Part shown: positions 1 to 10,090 of the stretch, piece after piece
Position numbering within the stretch: the stretch's first letter is position 1
How the letters are laid out: the number at the start of each line of letters is the position of its first letter
NCBI GenBank assembly: GCA_030263275.1
Contig: SZOR01000075.1
Coordinates: 1-20,645, forward strand
DNA length: 20,645 bases
Source of the DNA: DSNY01 sp016861185
GTDB lineage: Bacteria > Pseudomonadota > Gammaproteobacteria > Burkholderiales > Burkholderiaceae_F
Reading direction: 5' to 3'
Notes under the pieces: model-generated
What the model was told of the DNA's origin: nothing
What the model saw: only the letters and a program-made list of their open reading frames with translations
The model's database searches: none
Made by a program: the position numbers and the translations under genes

Positions 1-176
1 TTCGTCGCCGCCATCGCCGCTCAGCGCGACCGTGACATGCTGGCGCGTGTGCTGGCTGACCAGATAGGTCGGAATGGCGGACGAATCCGCGAAGGGCTGG
101 TCATGGTGCCACACCAGGAACGGCAGCAGCGCGATCGCGTCCGGCTGGACGATGAACTCGCGGTGCTCGGTGCCGA
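1..176 (-). other. Asparagine synthetase (amidotransferase) segment of the chimeric ORF
   Basis: This part encodes an internal piece of an AsnB-type synthetase domain. It runs from the LGTEH segment that follows the ATP-pyrophosphatase loop in this family, through PFADSSAIPTY, to SGDGGDE at the window edge. The glutaminase domain and the SGGxDS loop that normally precede it are absent, because the sequence upstream is ATPase. The wording of the motifs resembles the amidotransferases found in exopolysaccharide/exosortase loci more than housekeeping E. coli AsnB; that is a judgement from memory. The exact join cannot be placed to the base, because the codons for LLGTE (about 180–166) would suit either parent. 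Confidence 0.75.
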
Positions 177-885
177 GCAGCGTCGCCACGCGGCCCAGTT
201 CGGTCGCCAACCCCGTGGCGACGATCACGCCAACCGCGCGACCGTGCGTCACCAGCGTTCCCATGTGCGCGAGGTTGTAGCGTTCGCCGACCGGCGCGTC
301 GTGCGCGGGCGCGGCCGCGAGCTGCTTGTCGACCGGCACCGACTCGCCGGTCAGCGCGGCTTCGTCGGTGCGCAGCGCGCTGGCTTCGAGCAGCCGCAGG
401 TCGGCCGGCACGCGCATGCCGGCCTCGAGCAGCACGATGTCGCCGGGCACGAGATCGGCCGCGGCAATCGTGGCCACGCCGCCCGCGCGGCGCACGCGCG
501 CCTGCGGACTCGCGAGCGTCTTCAGCGCCGCCATCGCGCGCTCGGCGCGCCATTCTTGCGCCACACCGAGCGCGGCGTTGAGCACGACGATCGCAAGGAT
601 TGCCGCGGCATCCGCCCATTCGCCGAGCAGCCCCGAGATCACGGCGGCAGCAGCAAGCACCGCGATCATGAAGTCGGCAAGCTGGCTCCACAGCATCGCC
701 GCAACCGAGCGACGGCGCGCGGCGGGCAGTTCGTTGCGGCCATGCCGCGCGCGCCGCGCTTCGACCTCCGCCGGCGCCAGTCCGACCGCCGGATCGACAC
801 CGAGCCGCGCCAGCACGGCGCCGGCGTCGAGCGCGTGCCAGACCGGCGCCGGCGCGTCTAGATCGGCTGGCGAAAGTGCATCCAT
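1..885 (-). CDS. Chimeric ORF: P-type cation ATPase N-terminus joined in frame to asparagine synthetase (runs off window)
   Basis: The ORF is open from ATG 885 to the window edge (295 codons seen). Residues 1–235 are the start of a P-type cation-transporting ATPase of the Ca2+/Na+ type: a cation-ATPase N domain (about 10–60), two membrane segments (about 70–87 and 92–109), then the actuator domain with PGDI (147–150), the hallmark TGES (179–182) and ATGLATELGR (223–232). The family should continue into M3–M4 and the DKTGT phosphorylation site. Instead, from about residue 237 the protein reads LGTEHREF, WHHDQPFADSSAIPTY and ALSGDGGDE, which are motifs of glutamine-hydrolysing asparagine synthetase. 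No stop or frameshift separates the parts. The start overlaps the end of the upstream CaCA exchanger by 28 bases, so the ATPase start is probably translationally coupled to it. As it stands the ATPase cannot be functional. The join is either an assembly chimera or a natural deletion fusion. Confidence 0.8.
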   Translation of the reverse strand, partial: MDALSPADLDAPAPVWHALDAGAVLARLGVDPAVGLAPAEVEARRARHGRNELPAARRRSVAAMLWSQLADFMIAVLAAAAVISGLLGEWADAAAILAIVVLNAALGVAQEWRAERAMAALKTLASPQARVRRAGGVATIAAADLVPGDIVLLEAGMRVPADLRLLEASALRTDEAALTGESVPVDKQLAAAPAHDAPVGERYNLAHMGTLVTHGRAVGVIVATGLATELGRVATLLGTEHREFIVQPDAIALLPFLVWHHDQPFADSSAIPTYLVSQHTRQHVTVALSGDGGDE

Positions 886-1877
886 GCGTTCGCGAAGTAG
901 ATCAACGCCAGAGCCACGCTGGTCCAGCCGACGAAGTTGAGCAGCCGCGCCTGCGGTCGTGCGACCAGCGCGACGATCAGCGCGCCCGACATCACCGCGG
1001 CGGAAACCGCCGACAGCGCGTGCGCGGGCGCCGCCGCGGCGAGCAGCGGGCCGTCGAGATAGACGAGGTCGTCGACGCCGAGGATCGCGAGGTTGAACAG
1101 GTTGCTGCCGACCAGGTTGCCGATCGCCATGTCGAGCGCGCCGATGCGCACCGAGGCGATCGTCACCGTCAGCTCGGGCAGCGTGGTCGTCACCGCGACC
1201 AGCAACGTGCCGACGAAGCTGTCGGTCCAGCCCATCGCGGCGGCAAGATCTCCGGCGACGAAGGGCAGCCATAACGCCGCGCCGACCACGACCGCCGCGG
1301 CGACCGCGTAGCGCACCGCCGCCTGCCGCAGCGTCATCTCCGGCGCGGGTTCGACTGCGGTCGCAGCCGCCGCAGCGAGGGCAGCCGCGCCGCGCTCGTA
1401 CTGGTAGATCGTGCGGATCGCGACCAGGTACAGCGCGAGCAGCGCGGGGGTGACGAGACCGACATGGCCGACGCGCAAGTCCAGCGCGGGCGCGGCGAGC
1501 ATGCCGAACGCGACCACGCCGAGCATAACGATGCCGAAGGCCGCGCCGAGCGTATGCCCCTGGCTCGCGACCTGATAGATCGACGCGTGGCGATGCAGCG
1601 CGTCGAGCACGACCATCATCGCGAGGTTCAGCACGCAGGCGCCGAGCACGTTGCCGACCGCGATGTCGGGCACGTCGGCCACCGTCACCGACGCGATGCC
1701 GGTCACGAGTTCGGGCAGCGAGGTGACGCTCGCCATCAGCACGAGACCGATCCAGCCGCCGCCGAGCCCCGTGTGGCGCGCGATCACGTCGCCGTAGCGC
1801 GACAGCCGCGTGCCCGCGACGAGGATCAGCGCGGCGCACAGCGCCAGTTGCAGCCAGTGGACCCAGAGCGAAGACAT
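858..1877 (-). CDS. CaCA-family cation (Na+/Ca2+ or Ca2+/H+) exchanger
   Basis: A 339-aa polytopic inner-membrane protein with the two inverted alpha-repeats of the calcium/cation antiporter superfamily. The alpha-1 repeat (about 45–90) carries SVTSLPELVTG with the ion-binding Glu56 and then GNVLGACVLNL. The alpha-2 repeat (about 228–266) carries TTTLPELTVTI with Glu235 and then GNLVGSNLFNL. A short Ala-rich loop (about 163–180) lies between the halves. The length and repeat arrangement fit YrbG-like bacterial exchangers, which export Ca2+ or a similar cation against Na+ or H+; the actual ions cannot be told from sequence. I chose ATG 1877 over an in-frame ATG at 1913 because AGGAGG lies four bases before it. 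The stop overlaps the following ATPase ORF by 28 bases. Confidence 0.88.
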   Translation of the reverse strand: MSSLWVHWLQLALCAALILVAGTRLSRYGDVIARHTGLGGGWIGLVLMASVTSLPELVTGIASVTVADVPDIAVGNVLGACVLNLAMMVVLDALHRHASIYQVASQGHTLGAAFGIVMLGVVAFGMLAAPALDLRVGHVGLVTPALLALYLVAIRTIYQYERGAAALAAAAATAVEPAPEMTLRQAAVRYAVAAAVVVGAALWLPFVAGDLAAAMGWTDSFVGTLLVAVTTTLPELTVTIASVRIGALDMAIGNLVGSNLFNLAILGVDDLVYLDGPLLAAAAPAHALSAVSAAVMSGALIVALVARPQARLLNFVGWTSVALALIYFANAWMHFRQPI

Positions 1878-1881
1878 GCGG

Positions 1882-1887
1882 CCTCCT
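1882..1887 (-). promoter_or_regulatory. Strong ribosome binding site of the CaCA exchanger
   Basis: The minus strand reads AGGAGG four bases before ATG 1877. It settles the start in favour of 1877, since the 12 extra codons up to ATG 1913 are not expected at the N-terminus of this family. Confidence 0.7.
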
Positions 1888-1946
1888 GCGGCCGCATTGT
1901 GCCGCGCGGGCATCGCTCGAACTTGCGCAAACTCAGGGCGCGGCCT

Positions 1947-2381
1947 TCACAGGCCTTCGCGCCACTCGGCGTTGAAGACGCGCCAGCGACCGCCTTCGCG
2001 CCGCCAGGCCGAATCGAACTCCCAGGTCTGACCGCGCTCGGCCAGCAGGCCCGCGCCGCCGGTGGCGACCACGCGCACTTTCGCGCGCGCGCGTTGGCCG
2101 TCGATCCGCACGTCGGTGACGACCGCGGTGACGCTGATCCTTTCGTGCCGCAGCAGCGCGCCCGCGAGCATGCGCTTGGCGTCGTGCTTGCCGAAGGCGC
2201 CGGATTCGCGCGTGAAGTCGTCGGCAAGGGCTTCGAGGAACGTACCTGGATCGCGCTTTTCGATCGCCGCGGCCATCGCGCCGATCGTGTCGTGCAGTTC
2301 GCGCTCGGGATCGGAACGCACGCAGCTGGCGATCAGCGTGCCGAACGCGGCGATCGTCAGCGCGCGCCGGCGCGGCACCAT
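1947..2381 (-). CDS. NTF2-like lipoprotein
   Basis: The 144-aa product starts with basic residues (MVPRRR), a short hydrophobic stretch and a lipobox IASC with the lipidated Cys at residue 20. It should therefore be a periplasm-facing lipoprotein. The rest has the pattern of the NTF2-like (SnoaL/DUF4440-type) alpha+beta fold: an amphipathic helix HDTIGAMAAAIEKRD, then ALADDFT, and late strands ending in WRREGGRWRVFNAEW. The fold is often used for small-ligand binding or scaffolding; no substrate can be assigned. GAGGAG directly abuts ATG 2381, which is unusually close, so the next codon (GTG 2378) may be the real start without changing the signal sequence. It begins four bases after the stop of the 202-aa unknown gene and is followed 69 bases later by the CaCA exchanger. 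Confidence 0.75.
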   Translation of the reverse strand: MVPRRRALTIAAFGTLIASCVRSDPERELHDTIGAMAAAIEKRDPGTFLEALADDFTRESGAFGKHDAKRMLAGALLRHERISVTAVVTDVRIDGQRARAKVRVVATGGAGLLAERGQTWEFDSAWRREGGRWRVFNAEWREGL

Positions 2382-2385
2382 CTCC

Positions 2386-2994
2386 TCAACCGCGCCGGTA
2401 CTCGACGAGCCGCGCGACCGTATCGCGCGCGAGCCGGCCGTCGGGGCTGACGACCGTGTGCTCGGCCTGCACGTACAGGTTGACCACCGCCGCGTAGTGC
2501 ATCACTTCGACGTTGCGCCAGGCGAGCTGAGCGTGACCGTCGTCGCTCTTGACGTCCGCCTCGTAGCGCACCGGCAGCACGTCGAACTCGCCGGCCGGCA
2601 CGCGGATGCGTCGCGCGCGGCCGACGGTGGCGACATAGCGATGCGCGTTGCGCGTGTCGGTCGCGCGGTTCTCGACGATCGCGGTGCCGCTCCACTGCTT
2701 GCCCTCGACGAGCGGGAAGCGGAAGTGCGGGTAGTGCGGCGACCAGCGCCATTCGCCCGCGTCCTCCGCGGATTCGCCGGCCGCGGCGAGCGCCGGACGC
2801 GCGAGCAGGTTCCACTCGCGCGTGTAGACGTAGCGGCCGTCGGCCGCGCCGGCCGCGGTCGACCGCAGCTCGCAGACGATGCGCTCGGGCGTGACTTCGA
2901 GCACGCGGCGCGTTTCCTCCGCGGTACCCGCCGACAGCCGATTCTTCGCGGCGAAGCGCCAGAAATCGCCGACCGCGATCTCGGGTCGTTGCAC
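2386..2994 (-). CDS. Uncharacterised 202-aa protein coupled to metH
   Basis: I do not recognise a named family. The product (202 aa, start GTG 2994) has no signal peptide or membrane helix. It is rich in beta-type segments, with Trp/Tyr-rich stretches such as WRWSPHYPHFRFPL and then VPAGEFDVLPVRYEADV. That second pattern resembles beta-sandwich domains (DUF3108-like) in secreted hypothetical proteins, but this is only a resemblance. The GTG start is supported by GAGGG just upstream, which overlaps the metH stop; only seven bases separate the two genes, and the NTF2-like lipoprotein follows four bases after its stop. The spacing implies one transcript with metH. A missed signal peptide further upstream is not possible without running into metH. 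Confidence 0.7.
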   Translation of the reverse strand: MQRPEIAVGDFWRFAAKNRLSAGTAEETRRVLEVTPERIVCELRSTAAGAADGRYVYTREWNLLARPALAAAGESAEDAGEWRWSPHYPHFRFPLVEGKQWSGTAIVENRATDTRNAHRYVATVGRARRIRVPAGEFDVLPVRYEADVKSDDGHAQLAWRNVEVMHYAAVVNLYVQAEHTVVSPDGRLARDTVARLVEYRRG

Positions 2995-3001
2995 GGCGCC
3001 C

Positions 3002-6814
<3,813 letters not shown>

Positions 6815-6839
6815 CGCGGGCCTTTGCGGAAGACGGCAG

Positions 6840-6845
6840 ATTGTA
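6840..6845 (-). promoter_or_regulatory. Candidate -10 box for metH
   Basis: The minus strand reads TACAAT, five of six matches to the sigma-70 -10 box, inside the 56 bases between the upstream terminator and the metH start. No good -35 hexamer stands at the right distance, so an activator may be needed or the call may be wrong. Transcription would start near 6833 and leave a leader of about 20 bases. Confidence 0.35.
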
Positions 6846-6861
6846 GGCGACCGGCCCGGCG

Positions 6862-6893
6862 CAAACGAAAACGGCGCGCCGGAGCGCGCCGTT
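6862..6893 (-). terminator. Rho-independent terminator of the DUF3567 gene
   Basis: A perfect 10-bp stem (6870–6879 with 6884–6893, AACGGCGCGC and its complement) with a four-base loop is followed on the minus strand by TTTCGTTT. It lies 20 bases after the DUF3567 stop and before the metH promoter region, separating the two transcription units. Confidence 0.85.
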
Positions 6894-6912
6894 GCCGCAG
6901 AACCGTCGCGCG

Positions 6913-7170
6913 TCAGTGCAGCACGAGCGGCTGCGTCATCAGGCCGACGTAGCCGGTCAGGAACTCGTCGATGTCCTCCGGCGAGGGTTCGTTCGCGATG
7001 AGTTCCTGCACGCTGGCACGAAAGCGTTCGGCTTCCTGCCCGCCGAGGAAGATTTCGCGCCGCAGGGTCTTGTCCATGATCTCGAAGCCGCCGGCCGGAT
7101 GTTGGCCGTCGTCGCCGAAACCGGAGAACTCGACCACGCAGAAGTGCGGGCTGTTGTAGATCATGTTCAT
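6913..7170 (-). CDS. DUF3567 family protein
   Basis: An 85-aa protein beginning MNMIYNSPHFCVVEF and ending GYVGLMTQPLVLH, which matches my memory of the DUF3567 family. That family is small, cytoplasmic, of unknown function and known to me from Burkholderiales. Other recognisable segments are GGFEIMDKTLRREIFLGG and EPSPEDIDEFL. I chose ATG 7170 because the family starts with this Met-Ile-Tyr-Asn-Ser block; an ATG at 7197 would add nine residues not seen in the family. There is no signal peptide or membrane helix. It forms its own transcription unit, with a palindromic promoter region upstream and a strong terminator just behind it. Its value here is mainly as a taxonomic marker. Confidence 0.88.
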   Translation of the reverse strand: MNMIYNSPHFCVVEFSGFGDDGQHPAGGFEIMDKTLRREIFLGGQEAERFRASVQELIANEPSPEDIDEFLTGYVGLMTQPLVLH

Positions 7171-7217
7171 GAGCCACCCAACGTTCGTGTGGCCCATGCG
7201 GAAGACAGGACCACCTG

Positions 7218-7250
7218 GCCGGAATATCGGTTCCGGCGCCTGAATCTCAA
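7218..7250 (-). promoter_or_regulatory. Candidate promoter and overlapping palindrome of the DUF3567 gene
   Basis: On the minus strand TTGAGA (7245–7250) stands 18 bases before TATTCC (7221–7226), an acceptable -35 and a weaker -10. A perfect inverted repeat, GCCGGAA (7218–7224) and TTCCGGC (7231–7237) with a six-base spacer, covers the -10 region. That placement would suit an operator. No poly-T follows, so it is unlikely to be a terminator for the upstream hydrolase gene. Confidence 0.35.
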
Positions 7251-7272
7251 GACCGCGCTGGGTAGCCGGTGC

Positions 7273-8076
7273 TCAGGCGCTGCGGGCCAGGAAGCCCCGC
7301 AGCGCGGCGTTGAAGGCCTCGGGCTGCTCCAGGTTGGACAGGTGCGCCGCGTGTGCGATGCGCTCGAGCCGCGCGCCGGGAATGGCCTGCACGATCTCCT
7401 CGGCCATCGACGGCGGCGTGCCGCGGTCCTCCTCGCCGACGATCACGAGCACCGGGCAGCCGATGGTCGGCAGCCGCGCGGTGAGGTTGATCCGGCTGAT
7501 CGCGTGCGCGCAGCCGATGTAACCGTTGACGGGGGTGGCGCGGATGCGCTCGGCGATGCGCGCGACGACCTCGGGCCGGCGCTGGCGGAACGGCGCGGTG
7601 AACCAGCGCTCGAGCGTGGCCGGGACGATCGCCGACATGCCCTGCGCGGTCTTCACCGCGGCGATGCGCTCGTCCCACACGCCGCGCATCTCCGCCGGAT
7701 AGCGGCTCGTCGTATCGGCGAGCGTCAGCGACGCGAAGCGCAGCGGAAAACGCAGCGCCGCGATCTGCCCGATCATGCCGCCCATCGACAGGCCGACGAA
7801 GTGGCAGCGCTGGATCTGCAGCGCGTCGAGCAGCCCCTTCAGGTCGTCGGCCAGCTGCTCGAGCGTGTATTCGCCGGCCGGCGCGGAGCTCGCGCCGTGG
7901 CCGCGCGTGTCGAAGCGCAGCACGTTGCAGGCGCGCGCGAACTCGGCGACCTGCGGCTCCCACATCGTGTGGTCGCAGGCAAGCGAATGGCTGAGTACGA
8001 GCCAGGGGCGCGATGGCTTGCGGTCGCCGTCGATCTGATAGGCGATGTCGATGTCGTTAACGCGGACGCGTTTCAT
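7273..8076 (-). CDS. Alpha/beta hydrolase, 3-oxoadipate enol-lactonase (PcaD)-like
   Basis: A 267-aa soluble protein with a complete alpha/beta hydrolase core: LSHSLACDHTMWEP (28–41, the oxyanion-hole region), DTRGHGAS (56–63), the nucleophile elbow GLSMGG with Ser97, the acid in VGEEDRGTPP (Asp217) and the base in AHAAHLSN (His245). The segments SLACDHTMW, DTRGHG and LSMGGMIGQ are those of 3-oxoadipate enol-lactonases, which open a lactone in the beta-ketoadipate pathway. No other pca gene is present, so the substrate is uncertain; a related esterase or lactonase role is as likely. ATG 8076 has GGAGA upstream and overlaps the end of the CobW-like gene by 20 bases. An ATG at 8103 is possible but lies deeper inside that gene. 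Confidence 0.85.
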   Translation of the reverse strand: MKRVRVNDIDIAYQIDGDRKPSRPWLVLSHSLACDHTMWEPQVAEFARACNVLRFDTRGHGASSAPAGEYTLEQLADDLKGLLDALQIQRCHFVGLSMGGMIGQIAALRFPLRFASLTLADTTSRYPAEMRGVWDERIAAVKTAQGMSAIVPATLERWFTAPFRQRRPEVVARIAERIRATPVNGYIGCAHAISRINLTARLPTIGCPVLVIVGEEDRGTPPSMAEEIVQAIPGARLERIAHAAHLSNLEQPEAFNAALRGFLARSA

Positions 8077-8497
8077 CGTTCTCCAGCAGACTGACCGGCA
8101 CACCGAGCCGAGCTTCGGCGAGCAGCCGGCGCACGCGCTCCGGGTGCTCGTCGGCGGCGATCAGCAGCAGCAGCTCGGCCGGCCGGTGCACGCGGACGAT
8201 GCGCGTGAGCGTCGTGCGCAGCGGCACTTCGCCGACGCAGCACACGCAGCCCGGCGCGAGCCGCGCCAGCGCCACCGCGGCGGGGCAGCCCAGTTGGAAG
8301 AATGCGCCTTCGGCGATCACCGCCAGAGCGCGTCCGTCGGCCGCGGCGCGCCGCGCGTCGATCCATGCGTCTAGCGCGGCCTGCTGCGCGGCCTGTCCGC
8401 GCGCGACGCGAAGTGTCACCGCCAGCGCGGAGATCGTTGGACCGCGGCCCGAAGCCGGGGTCACGGCGCTGTTTCCAGTCGGTGCGCTGTTGGACAT
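8057..8497 (-). CDS. Short CobW/COG0523-like protein lacking the P-loop
   Basis: A 146-aa protein. Residues 57–113 read like the middle of a CobW/COG0523 GTPase, the metallochaperone-type family: LAVIAEGAFF, then RLAPGCVCCVGEVPLRTTLTRIV with the metal-binding CxCC motif (GCVCC, 83–87), then RPAELLLLIAADEHPERV where the family has a P-loop partner strand and SGLxxP. The Walker A loop that should begin the protein is absent. Its N-terminus is a disordered Ser/Thr/Pro stretch. The C-terminal CobW domain is also missing. It starts five bases after the trkH stop and overlaps the following hydrolase start, so it appears to be cotranslated with trkH. It could be a decayed GTPase or a small metal-binding protein. 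No stop or frameshift within it suggests decay. Confidence 0.7.
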   Translation of the reverse strand: MSNSAPTGNSAVTPASGRGPTISALAVTLRVARGQAAQQAALDAWIDARRAAADGRALAVIAEGAFFQLGCPAAVALARLAPGCVCCVGEVPLRTTLTRIVRVHRPAELLLLIAADEHPERVRRLLAEARLGVPVSLLENDETRPR

Positions 8498-8502
8498 CGC
8501 CG

Positions 8503-9972
8503 TCACTTGCGCCAGAAGGCCGGCGTGAACAGCACCAGCACCGACATCAGCTCGAGGCGCCCGATCAGCATCGCGAAGGTGCAGACCCAGGTCTCGAAGT
8601 CGTTGAGCACGGCATAGTTCGATGCCGGTCCGACCTGATTCAGCCCCGGGCCCATGTTGTTGATGCAGGCCACGATCGCGGAGAACGCCGTGATGATGTC
8701 GAGACCCGACAGGGTCAGGAGCATCGTCAGCCCGATGACGCTCGCGCCGTAGACGAGCATGAACGCGAGGACCGCGAAGATCACGTTGTTCTCGACGATC
8801 GCGTTGCGGATATGCACGGGATTCACGATGCGCGGGTGCAGGACCCGCAGCATCTCGCGCTGGGCCTGCTTGATCAGCACGATGAACCGGATCATCTTGA
8901 TCCCGCCGCCGGTCGAACCCGCGCTCGTGGCAAGTCCGCACAGGAACAGCATCAGCCACGGCGCGAAGGTCGGCCACTGGTTGAAGTCCGTGCTCGCGTA
9001 GCCTGTCGTCGATGCGATCGAAACGACGTTGAACGCCGCGTGGCGCAAGGCCGTTGCCCAATCGGCGTAGACCTCGTGCCAGTACAGGAACACCGCGACA
9101 GCCAGGCTGCCGGCGACCATCACGACGATGGTTCCCCGCGCCTCGATGTCGGACAGCCATACGCCGATCGAGCGTTTGCGCCATACGAGGAAGTACAGCG
9201 CGAAGTTGCAGCTGGCAATCAGCATGAAGACGACCGCGATCCATTCGAGCAGCGGCGACTGGAAGTACGCGAAGCTCGCGTCGTGCGGCGATAGCCCGCC
9301 CAGGCTCATCGTCGTGAACATGTGCATCATCGCGTCGAGCCAGCTCATGCCGCCCGCGCGATACGCGATCAAGCACGCGACGGAGAGCAGCGCATAAACG
9401 GCCCATAGCCCCTTGGCGGTCTCGGCGATACGCGGCGTCAACTTCGTGTCCTTGATGGGCCCCGCAGACTCGGCGCGGAACAACTGCGTTCCTCCAACGC
9501 CCAGCAGCGGCAGGATCGCCACGGCGAGCACGATGACGCCCATCCCGCCGAGCCATTGGAGCAGACAGCGCCAGACATTGATCGACGGCGGCAGTGCGTC
9601 GAGCCCAGTCAGCACGGTCGCGCCCGTCGTCGTCAGCCCCGACATCGCCTCGAAATAAGCGTCCGTGAAAGACAGCCCGGGCAGATGGAAGATCAGCGGC
9701 AGCGTGGCGAATGCCGGCAGCGTCGTCCACACGAGGGACACCAGCAGGAAGCCGTCGCGCGGCAGCAGCTCGCGCTTGAAGCGGCGCGTGACGAACCACA
9801 TCACCGCGCCGGACGCGAGCGTGATCAGGAACGCATTGTCGTAGGCGACCAGCGCCTTGTCGCCGCCGACCAACGCGACTCCGAGGGGCACCAGCATCGT
9901 GGCCGCGAAGAGCATCACGACCAGGCCGAGCACGTTCAGGATCGGGAACAGCGAATACGCGAGCGCGTGCAT
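8503..9972 (-). CDS. trkH: Trk potassium uptake system, membrane subunit
   Basis: The 489-aa inner-membrane protein has the four pore-loop repeats of TrkH/KtrB, each with a filter glycine: TTTGAT (114–119), TTMSLGGLS (220–228), STTGYA (321–326) and NNMGPG (438–443). The gating loop region SAGSTGGGIKMIRF (350–363) and the C-terminal RLELMSVLVLF are also typical, and the length is normal. With cytoplasmic TrkA it imports K+ driven by the membrane potential and proton gradient. ATG 9972 gives the expected N-terminus but no Shine-Dalgarno sequence is visible before it. The gene follows a terminator and a candidate promoter, so it is probably transcribed apart from trkA, which lies more than 4 kb upstream. 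Two small overlapping or adjacent genes follow. Confidence 0.95.
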   Translation of the reverse strand: MHALAYSLFPILNVLGLVVMLFAATMLVPLGVALVGGDKALVAYDNAFLITLASGAVMWFVTRRFKRELLPRDGFLLVSLVWTTLPAFATLPLIFHLPGLSFTDAYFEAMSGLTTTGATVLTGLDALPPSINVWRCLLQWLGGMGVIVLAVAILPLLGVGGTQLFRAESAGPIKDTKLTPRIAETAKGLWAVYALLSVACLIAYRAGGMSWLDAMMHMFTTMSLGGLSPHDASFAYFQSPLLEWIAVVFMLIASCNFALYFLVWRKRSIGVWLSDIEARGTIVVMVAGSLAVAVFLYWHEVYADWATALRHAAFNVVSIASTTGYASTDFNQWPTFAPWLMLFLCGLATSAGSTGGGIKMIRFIVLIKQAQREMLRVLHPRIVNPVHIRNAIVENNVIFAVLAFMLVYGASVIGLTMLLTLSGLDIITAFSAIVACINNMGPGLNQVGPASNYAVLNDFETWVCTFAMLIGRLELMSVLVLFTPAFWRK

Positions 9973-10004
9973 GCGATGTCGTTGTCGTTGGTGCGCGCGG
10001 CGCG

Positions 10005-10010
10005 ATTATG
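10005..10010 (-). promoter_or_regulatory. Candidate -10 box for trkH
   Basis: The minus strand reads CATAAT, five of six matches to the -10 consensus, 32 bases before the trkH start and downstream of the dctM terminator. The -35 region is GC-rich and poor, so the call rests on the -10 box and on the need for a promoter between the terminator and trkH. Confidence 0.35.
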
Positions 10011-10039
10011 CGCTGCGGCCCCGCGCGTTCGCGTCGCAC

Positions 10040-10071
10040 GAAAACCAACGGCGGGACTCGCCCGCCGTGGT
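10040..10071 (-). terminator. Rho-independent terminator of the TRAP operon
   Basis: An 8-bp GC-rich stem (10048–10055 with 10061–10068, ACGGCGGG) has a five-base loop. It extends three more pairs past a single bulged base and is followed on the minus strand by TTTTCG. It lies about 20 bases after the dctM stop and separates the TRAP operon from trkH. Confidence 0.8.
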
Positions 10072-10090
10072 CGCTTCGGGACGCCGGACT

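Noticed and set aside
6815..6912. Cobalamin or SAH riboswitch before metH
   Set aside because: Only 98 bases separate the genes and the one strong hairpin is a simple terminator stem for the upstream gene. There is no room for a B12 box fold and no SAH-type pseudoknot was recognised.
6815..7177. N-terminal extension of metH up to an ATG at 7177
   Set aside because: It would cross a rho-independent terminator and the DUF3567 gene, and the added residues are an out-of-frame reading of that gene.
7273..8076. An aromatic-degradation (pca) operon
   Set aside because: The hydrolase resembles PcaD, but no pcaIJ, pcaF, pcaBC or regulator lies nearby, and it is coupled to trkH instead.
8057..10048. 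A 663-codon minus-strand frame spanning trkH and the CobW-like gene
   Set aside because: Only its last 146 codons (from ATG 8497) are protein-like. The rest is an out-of-frame reading of trkH, which is unmistakable in another frame.
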